A DNA stretch of 64,000 bases from assembly GCA_943370175.1 (NCBI GenBank), contig CALRPU020000023.1, positions 28,153 to 92,152 of the forward strand. Reading direction: 5' to 3'. Origin of the DNA: Ideonella_A intermedia_A (GTDB lineage Bacteria > Pseudomonadota > Gammaproteobacteria > Burkholderiales > Burkholderiaceae_C). Position numbers and translations under genes: made by a program. Below are positions 58,758 to 64,000 of the stretch, one piece after another. Each line of letters begins with the position of its first letter. Within the stretch, counting starts at the first letter, position 1. Under the pieces are notes generated by a model. That model saw nothing but the letters and a program-made list of their open reading frames with translations, was not told the DNA's origin and did no database searches.

Positions 58758-60176
58758 ATGTCCGACAACCAACTCGACAAGAAATCCGAAGCCTGGTCCG
58801 CGCTGTTTTCCGAGCCCATGAGCGAGCTGGTTCAGCGCTACACCGCCAGCGTCGGGTTCGATCAGCGCCTGTGGCGGGCCGACATCACTGGCAGCCTCGC
58901 CCACGCCGACATGCTGGCCGCGCAGGGGATCATCGGCGAGCAGGACCTCGCGTCCATCCAGCGTGGCATGGCGCAAATCCGCGACGAGATCGAGAGCGGG
59001 CGTTTCGTCTGGAAACTCGAGCTCGAGGACGTGCACCTGAACATCGAAGCGCGCCTGACCCAGCTGGTGGGCGACGCCGGCAAGCGCCTGCACACCGGCC
59101 GTTCGCGCAACGACCAGGTGGCCACGGACGTCCGGCTGTGGCTGCGCGATGAACTGACCGCGATCGGCGGGCTGCTGCGCGCGCTGCAAGCCGCGCTGGT
59201 GGACGTGGCCGACGCCAACGCCGAGGTGATCCTGCCGGGTTTCACCCACCTCCAGGTGGCGCAGCCAGTGAGCTTCGGTCACCACCTGCTTGCCTACGTG
59301 GAAATGTTCAGCCGCGATGCCGAACGCTTTGCCGAGGTGTTCCAGCGCACCAACCGCTTGCCGCTGGGAGCCGCGGCCCTGGCCGGCACCAGTTACCCGC
59401 TGGACCGCGAACGCGTGGCGCGCACCTTGGGCATGGTCGACGCGCAAGGTCGGCCGGCCGTCTGCCAGAACAGCCTGGACGCGGTGAGCGACCGCGACTT
59501 CGCCATTGAATTCACCGCCGCGGCCAGCCTGTGCATGGTGCACATCAGCCGCATGAGCGAGGAGCTGGTGCTGTGGATGAGCCAGAACTTTGGCTTCATC
59601 GACCTGGCCGACCGGTTCTGCACCGGCAGTTCCATCATGCCGCAGAAGAAAAACCCCGACGTGCCCGAACTGGCGCGCGGCAAGACCGGCCGCGTCGTGG
59701 GCCACCTGATGGGCCTGATCACCCTGATGAAGGGCCAGCCCCTGGCCTACAACAAGGACAACCAGGAAGACAAGGAGCCGCTGTTCGACACCGTCGACAC
59801 GCTGAAGGACACGCTGCGCATCTTCGTGGAACTGGTGGCCGGCATCCGCGTGAAGCCACAGGCCATGGAAGCCGCGGCACGGCGCGGGCACGCCACCGCC
59901 ACCGACCTGGCCGACTACCTGGTCAAGAAGGGGCTGCCCTTCCGGGACGCCCACGAGGTGGTGGCCCACGCCGTGAAGGCGGCCATCGGGCAAGGGGTCG
60001 ACCTGGCGGCACTCTCGCTGGGCCAACTGCAGGCCTTTCATTCGTCGATCGACGCCGACGTGTTCGAGGTCTTGAGCCTGGCCGGGTCGCTGAACGCCCG
60101 CAACGTGCTGGGCGGCACCGCGCCGGCGCAGGTGCGTGCCCAGGTGGCACGGCATCGGCAGCGGCTGAGCGCCTGA
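58758..60176 (+). CDS. argH: Argininosuccinate lyase
   Basis: A 472-residue enzyme of the fumarase/aspartase superfamily, the last step of arginine synthesis (argininosuccinate to arginine and fumarate). Motifs are HTGRSRNDQVATDVRLWLRDE, LPGFTHLQVAQPVSFGHHLLAY (catalytic His), and the signature GSSIMPQKKNPDVPELARGK (catalytic Ser loop, about residues 291-310). ATG 58758 gives the typical N-terminus MSDNQLDKKSEAWSALF; the upstream frame to 58677 is Pro/Ala-rich and not conserved. Full length. Confidence 0.97.
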   Translation: MSDNQLDKKSEAWSALFSEPMSELVQRYTASVGFDQRLWRADITGSLAHADMLAAQGIIGEQDLASIQRGMAQIRDEIESGRFVWKLELEDVHLNIEARLTQLVGDAGKRLHTGRSRNDQVATDVRLWLRDELTAIGGLLRALQAALVDVADANAEVILPGFTHLQVAQPVSFGHHLLAYVEMFSRDAERFAEVFQRTNRLPLGAAALAGTSYPLDRERVARTLGMVDAQGRPAVCQNSLDAVSDRDFAIEFTAAASLCMVHISRMSEELVLWMSQNFGFIDLADRFCTGSSIMPQKKNPDVPELARGKTGRVVGHLMGLITLMKGQPLAYNKDNQEDKEPLFDTVDTLKDTLRIFVELVAGIRVKPQAMEAAARRGHATATDLADYLVKKGLPFRDAHEVVAHAVKAAIGQGVDLAALSLGQLQAFHSSIDADVFEVLSLAGSLNARNVLGGTAPAQVRAQVARHRQRLSA

Positions 60177-60292
60177 ACCGATGACGGCCCGAGCGGGCCC
60201 GGCCGCTCGCCGCGCGGCTGACGCGCCATGACGATCCCACTCGACGCGCCGGCGACGCATCCGCCCGCGCTTTGGCTGCGTAGAGCCACCGC

Positions 60293-61243
60293 ATGAGCCT
60301 GATGAAGCCCACCCTGCTGATGCTCGGCGCTGTCCCGCTGGCGTTGGTGGCCTTGGCCGCTTGTTCGCCCATCACGGCGCTGAACGCCCTGGCGCCGCCG
60401 TTCACCCACCAGCGGCAGGCCGACCTGCCCTACGGCGACCAGCCACGCCAGCGCCTGGACGCCTACTTGCCCACCCGGGCCGCACCACCCGGCGGCCACC
60501 CGGTGGTGGTGTTCATCTACGGCGGCTCGTGGAACCACGGCGAACGCGCCGATTACAAATTTGTCGGTGAAGCCCTGGCCTCACGCGGCGTGATCACGCT
60601 GGTGTCGGACTACCGTCTGTACCCGCAGGTGCGCTACCCCGAGTTCCTCAACGATGGCGCCCAGGCGCTTGCCTGGACCTTCAAGGAAGCAGCGCGGCTC
60701 GGCGGCAACCCGCGCCGCATCTTCGTGATGGGCCACAGCGCGGGGGCCTACAACGCGGCGATGTTGGCGTTGGACCCACGCTGGCTGGCCCCGCAAGGCC
60801 ACCAGCCGCGCGAGCTGGCCGGCTTCATCGGTCTGGCCGGTCCCTACGACTTCCTGCCCATCAACAACCTCGAAGCGCAGCCCGTCTTCTTTCACCCCAA
60901 TTACCCGGCCGGGTCGCAACCCATCACCCATGTCACCGCTGCCGCCCCGCCCAGCTTTCTCGGCGCGGCCAAGGACGATGTGCTGGTCGACCCGAAGCGC
61001 AACACCGACGGCCTGGCCCAGCGCTTGAAGGCCGCCGGCGCCGCGGTGACGGTGCGTCACTACGACCGCCTCAACCACCAGACCTTGATCGGCGTGTTTG
61101 CCACGCCGCTGCGCTGGATGGCGCCCGTGCTCGAGGACGTGGTGGGATTCATCGACCAAACCGCACCCCAGGCCCACGCGCCGTTGCAAGGTCAATCACC
61201 GACCCTGACCGCCTCCCCGACCCCCGCCGCCGCCCGCCCATGA
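60293..61243 (+). CDS. Alpha/beta hydrolase lipoprotein
   Basis: A 316-residue protein. The lipobox LVALAAC puts the lipidated Cys near residue 24. The alpha/beta hydrolase fold resembles the BD-FAE/carboxylesterase group: oxyanion strand VVVFIYGGSWNHGERADY, nucleophile elbow VMGHSAGAYNAAMLAL (Ser near 149), and candidate acid and base in AAKDDVLVDPKRN and DRLNHQTLIG. It likely acts on an ester in the periplasm; the substrate is not inferable. The stop codon overlaps the start of the DUF4198 gene (ATGA), so the two are translationally coupled. Confidence 0.85.
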   Translation: MSLMKPTLLMLGAVPLALVALAACSPITALNALAPPFTHQRQADLPYGDQPRQRLDAYLPTRAAPPGGHPVVVFIYGGSWNHGERADYKFVGEALASRGVITLVSDYRLYPQVRYPEFLNDGAQALAWTFKEAARLGGNPRRIFVMGHSAGAYNAAMLALDPRWLAPQGHQPRELAGFIGLAGPYDFLPINNLEAQPVFFHPNYPAGSQPITHVTAAAPPSFLGAAKDDVLVDPKRNTDGLAQRLKAAGAAVTVRHYDRLNHQTLIGVFATPLRWMAPVLEDVVGFIDQTAPQAHAPLQGQSPTLTASPTPAAARP

Positions 61244-62115
61244 CGCCCTTGTCGCTTGCCCTCCGCGCCGCAATCCTGGGACTGGCCGCCCTGGCCAACG
61301 CCGCCAGCGCACACGACACCTGGTTTGACCGGCCAGCGCGCATGGCGTCGGCGCCAGGGGCCACCGAGCTGCTGATGAACCTGGGCACGGGCAACCGCTT
61401 CCCGGTGCATGAGTTCTCGATCGCCGCGCGCGCGGTGCAGGCCAGTGGCTGCCGCCAGGACGGTCAGGCGGTGCCCCTGGTGCCGATGTCGGTGATGGGC
61501 AAATCGCTGCTGATGCGGGCCAACCCGCCCACCACCGGCCCCACCTCGTGCTGGGCACAGCTGGCGCCGTTCGAAGTGACCCTGAGCAACGAGCTGGTGG
61601 AGGTCTACCTGGCCGAAGCCAACCCACCCGCCAGCGTTCGCGACACCTGGAAGGCCCTGCGCGCCAAGGGCTTGCCGTGGAAGGAGCGCTACGTCAAGCA
61701 CGCGCGCATCGAACTGGGCACGGACGCCCCGGCGCCCGACGGCGCGGCCGGTGGCGCCTCGGCACCCCCCACCGTGACATCCGCCGAAATGCCCCTGGAC
61801 ATGCTGCTGCAGCGCCCGGCCGGCGGCGTGCGCACGGGCCAGCCCGTGACGGTGCAGGTCGTGCGCGACCGCAAGCCCCTGCCCCGCTTCGCCGTCGAAC
61901 TGCTCGCCCGCGACGGCAGCGTGGCCCGCTGGCTGGAAACCGACGGCGACGGCCGCGTGACGCTCGACATTCCCACGCCAGGCACCTGGCAGTTGCGCGG
62001 CATCGACATCCGGCGCTCGGTGCCCCGGCCCAACACCTGGGACACCCGCTTCGTCACGCTCGTCTTCAATGCGGCCGACGCCGGCTCGTCAACGGGCACC
62101 GACCAGCGCCCTTGA
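61240..62115 (+). CDS. DUF4198 (NikM-like periplasmic) protein
   Basis: A 291-residue exported protein. Signal peptide (ALRAAILGLAALANAASA) is followed by HDTWFDRPAR, the N-terminal motif of the DUF4198 family whose mature N-terminal histidine may bind a metal. The pattern continues with TELLMNLGTGNRFPVHEF, YLAEANPPASVRDTW, KERYVKHARIELG, and a C-terminal Ig-like segment (RTGQPVTVQVVRDRKPLPRFAVELLARDG; DGRVTLDIPTPGTWQLRGIDIRR). Relatives are linked to nickel/cobalt uptake or metal handling. No transporter gene is adjacent, so the role is open. Confidence 0.82.
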   Translation: MTPLSLALRAAILGLAALANAASAHDTWFDRPARMASAPGATELLMNLGTGNRFPVHEFSIAARAVQASGCRQDGQAVPLVPMSVMGKSLLMRANPPTTGPTSCWAQLAPFEVTLSNELVEVYLAEANPPASVRDTWKALRAKGLPWKERYVKHARIELGTDAPAPDGAAGGASAPPTVTSAEMPLDMLLQRPAGGVRTGQPVTVQVVRDRKPLPRFAVELLARDGSVARWLETDGDGRVTLDIPTPGTWQLRGIDIRRSVPRPNTWDTRFVTLVFNAADAGSSTGTDQRP

Positions 62116-62262
62116 GCGCGGCGCTCACGCTTTGTTGCTGAAACAGATCGGATTGATTGAACTAATTGGTTTTACTTGAGACTAACGGGTCGTGTTTCAA
62201 ACCACACCGTTTGTTCCGGCAGCACACCGCCAGGACGCCAACCCACTTACCAAGGAAAACCA

Positions 62263-62832
62263 ATGAACACGATCAAGCTCAAGTCCGTTCTTTCGTCCGT
62301 CGCGGTCGCCGGCCTGTTGGCCGTGTCCGCCAACGCCGCGCTGGCCCAGGTGACCGTGGGCGGCGCCCCGATGTACGCCACCAAGGACATCATCGACAAC
62401 GCCGTCAACTCCAAGGACCACACGACGCTGGTCGCTGCCGTCAAGGCCGCCGGCCTGGTCGACACCTTGAAGGGCCCGGGCCCGTTCACGGTGTTTGCGC
62501 CCACCAACGCCGCCTTCGCCGCGCTGCCGGCCGGCACGGTGGACACCCTGCTGAAGCCTGAGAACAAGGGCACCCTGACGACCATCCTGACGTACCACGT
62601 GGTGCCGGGCAAGCAAGACGCGAAGACCATCGTCTCCCAGATCAAGGCGGGCGGCGGCAAGGCCAGCTTCAAGACCGTGGCCGGCGGCACGCTGGTGGCT
62701 TCGATGACCGCCGACGGCAAGGGCGTTCAGGTCACCGATGAAAAGGGCAGCGCCGCAACCGTGACCATTGCCGACGTGACGCAGTCGAACGGCGTGATCC
62801 ACGTGGTCGACAAGGTGCTGCTGCCCAAGTAA
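62263..62832 (+). CDS. Fasciclin-domain secreted protein
   Basis: A 189-residue protein with Shine-Dalgarno AAGGA. The signal peptide (SVLSSVAVAGLLAVSANAALA) is followed by a single fasciclin (FAS1) domain. Its motifs are HTTLVAAVKAAGLVDTLKGPGPFTVFAPTNAAFAALP (FAS1 H1 box) and TILTYHVVPG, ending in NGVIHVVDKVLLPK (H2 box). FAS1 proteins mediate adhesion or surface association. In proteobacteria they are often under stress or ECF sigma control, but no such sigma gene is next to it. It is transcribed alone, from an AT-rich upstream patch (about 62150-62182), and ends at a strong hairpin. Confidence 0.92.
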   Translation: MNTIKLKSVLSSVAVAGLLAVSANAALAQVTVGGAPMYATKDIIDNAVNSKDHTTLVAAVKAAGLVDTLKGPGPFTVFAPTNAAFAALPAGTVDTLLKPENKGTLTTILTYHVVPGKQDAKTIVSQIKAGGGKASFKTVAGGTLVASMTADGKGVQVTDEKGSAATVTIADVTQSNGVIHVVDKVLLPK

Positions 62833-62864
62833 GCCACACCCTCGGCCTGAGGCGCTCAACCAGC

Positions 62865-62900
62865 AAGGCGGGTGACGGCCAAGTGGCGGTCACCCGCCTT
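62865..62900. terminator. Strong bidirectional hairpin
   Basis: A perfect 12-bp stem (AAGGCGGGTGAC 62865-62876, GTCACCCGCCTT 62889-62900) with a 12-base loop begins 32 bases after the fasciclin stop. Its right arm contains the last codons and stop of the convergent methyltransferase gene (62890-62892), so it can end both transcripts. Confidence 0.8.
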
Positions 62901-63669
62901 CTGCATGGGCATGGGCCCGATGTCCTGGTGCGGCGGGCACGCGGTACAGCCACACGGGCTTGCCCGGCACCGATTCCAGTCTGGCGGTTGGCTTGACGCC
63001 CTCGGCCTGGAACTCGAGGCTCACGAGCCAGCTGCCCGGGCGCATCTCGCGTTGTGCCTTGTCCACCGCGCGTCGCATGCTTTCCGGGCGCTGAAACAGG
63101 TAGACGAGGTCGTAGCCGCTCCAATCGGCGGCCCAGATGTCGGCGCGTCGCACGCGCACACCCGGGCAAAGCCATCGACAGGCCAGCACCAGCGGCCAAC
63201 TCCACTCCAATCCCTCGATGTGAACGGGCGTCGCAGCGCAGGCGCGTTTCAACTCGCGCAGGCCCGCGCCCAGTCCGCACCCAGCGTCCACGACGCGCGC
63301 CGAAGGCTTCAGCTGCACGTGTTGCGCCAGCCCCTCAAGGGCGCCGGCGGGGGTGGGAAACAATGGCGCATCGCGCCAGGCGCCCAGGGGGTAAAGCAGC
63401 AGCAGCAGCGCCAGCGGCAGCAACCACCACCAAGGCGACAAGCCACTGGCCGCGCCCGACACCAGCAGCGACAGCGGGTAGCCCCCGGCCATGAGCACGC
63501 GGCGCCAGGGCCGGGCGGCGGTCAGCGCGCAAGCGAGACCGAGCCCACTGCCGATTGCCATCGCCCAAGCCAGTGGCGCGCCCAGGCGCAACGCCAGCGC
63601 GTGAGCGCCCCAGGCCAGGGCCCAGGCGATCAGCGCTGGCAACGGCCAGGGCAGGACGGTGAAGTTCAA
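62890..63669 (-). CDS. Membrane-anchored class I SAM methyltransferase
   Basis: A 259-residue protein. Three to four hydrophobic segments fill the N-terminal 95 residues (e.g. LPALIAWALAWGAHALALR, WWWLLPLALLLLLYPLG). A Rossmann-like SAM domain follows: VVDAGCGLGAGLRELKRA (motif I, about residues 125-142), HIEGLEWSWPL (motif II acid), YDLVYLFQRPESMRR. No substrate is evident. The TTG start lies in one copy of a 14-bp tandem duplication right after the fliA stop, so the gene is probably expressed from the flagellar sigma transcript. It ends in the hairpin shared with the fasciclin gene. Confidence 0.75.
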   Translation of the reverse strand: MNFTVLPWPLPALIAWALAWGAHALALRLGAPLAWAMAIGSGLGLACALTAARPWRRVLMAGGYPLSLLVSGAASGLSPWWWLLPLALLLLLYPLGAWRDAPLFPTPAGALEGLAQHVQLKPSARVVDAGCGLGAGLRELKRACAATPVHIEGLEWSWPLVLACRWLCPGVRVRRADIWAADWSGYDLVYLFQRPESMRRAVDKAQREMRPGSWLVSLEFQAEGVKPTARLESVPGKPVWLYRVPAAPGHRAHAHAEGG

Positions 63670-63684
63670 TCGGTGAAGTTCAAT
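63657..63684 (-). repeat. 14-bp tandem duplication at the fliA stop / methyltransferase start
   Basis: CGGTGAAGTTCAAT occurs twice in direct tandem (63657-63670 and 63671-63684). On the minus strand each copy reads ATTGAACTTCACCG and so has overlapping TTG and TGA. The first copy provides the fliA stop; the second provides the methyltransferase TTG start. Confidence 0.95.
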
Positions 63685-64000
63685 ACTCGCGCAACTTGAC
63701 GCGCAGGCGCGCGATGGACTGGCTGTGCAACTGGCACACCCGCGACTCGGTGACCTTCAGCGTGGCGGCGATTTCCTTCAGGTTCATGTCGTGTTCGTAG
63801 TACATGCTCATCACATACTGCTCGCGCTCGGGCAAGGCCTTGATGGCCTCGACCAAGGCCGCACGCATGCGGTGGTCCTGCAACTGCGCCAGCGGGTTGA
63901 GCCCCTCGTCGGCCACGTGGCGGTCCAGGAAGTCATTGTCGCCTTCGTCACCGGACATGTCTTCCAGGTACACCAGCTGCGTGCCGCGCACCTTGCCCAG
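63680..64000 (-). CDS. fliA: Flagellar sigma factor FliA (3' end only)
   Basis: The frame is open to the window edge, so the N-terminal part lies beyond 64000. The visible 106 residues start in region 3 (LGKVRGTQLVYLEDMSG), contain a Burkholderiales-type acidic insert (DEGDNDFLDRHVADEG), and end in region 4 with ALPEREQYVMSMYYEHDMNLKEIAATLKVTESRVCQLHSQSIARLRVKL, whose helix-turn-helix binds the -35 of sigma-28 promoters. It would control late flagellar and chemotaxis genes. Confidence 0.93.
   Translation of the reverse strand: MGKVRGTQLVYLEDMSGDEGDNDFLDRHVADEGLNPLAQLQDHRMRAALVEAIKALPEREQYVMSMYYEHDMNLKEIAATLKVTESRVCQLHSQSIARLRVKLREY

Overview
The window is about 64 kb of very GC-rich DNA from a betaproteobacterium, most likely a member of the Burkholderiales. 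The reasons are the protein sequences (FliA, Ppc, HemCDXY and AlgZ/AlgR-type proteins), the gene order argH / algZR / ppc / hemCDXY, the RecC-RecB-RecD order and the third-codon GC bias. It is chromosomal. I see no phage, insertion sequence, CRISPR array or plasmid genes. The genus cannot be fixed from sequence alone.

Layout. 1-1089 is the 3' part of a glutamine synthetase-family gene. 1368-1787 is a small secreted protein with tryptophan-rich repeats. 1988-6952 is a MacA-MacB-outer membrane factor pump operon. 6998-8017 is an EamA-type permease and 8127-9158 is dusA. 9368-14098 is a sugar-acid module: a TRAP transporter, a gluconokinase and a divergent LacI-family regulator with two matching palindromic operators. 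14068-14345 looks like a frameshifted gene remnant. 14411-16946 holds a DUF2520 protein, a small secreted protein and phosphatidylserine decarboxylase. 16978-22268 is a second efflux operon (MarR, outer membrane factor, EmrA, EmrB).

22383-36158 is dominated by reductive pyrimidine degradation. It has a flavin reductase, preT, preA, dihydropyrimidinase and an M20-type N-carbamoyl amidohydrolase on the plus strand. On the minus strand is an ABC transporter operon (ATPase, two permeases, NMT1/THI5-like binding protein) that ends in a RutR-like TetR regulator. Nearly identical 16-bp palindromes resembling the E. coli RutR box lie in front of both arms, so the two operons probably form one regulon. 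Between them sit two unrelated-looking divergent genes: a papain-like amidase lipoprotein and a secreted FecR-like protein.

36276-38624 is a malic enzyme/phosphotransacetylase fusion (MaeB). 38832-48702 is recCBD with 4-base overlaps. 48985-49061 is tRNA-Arg(ACG) with a clear promoter and terminator. 49124-53422 is hemCDXY. 53701-56613 is ppc. 56633-58615 is an AlgZ/AlgR-like LytTR two-component pair, divergent from argH (58758-60176). 60293-62832 holds a lipoprotein hydrolase, a DUF4198 protein and a fasciclin-domain protein. 62890-64000 is a membrane-anchored methyltransferase and the 3' end of fliA.

Two sequence-level themes recur. Short tandem repeats with 5-14 bp units sit at gene edges, and a dense G-tract cluster lies in the emr operon. 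Conserved start codons are often GTG or TTG, and several starts are uncertain.
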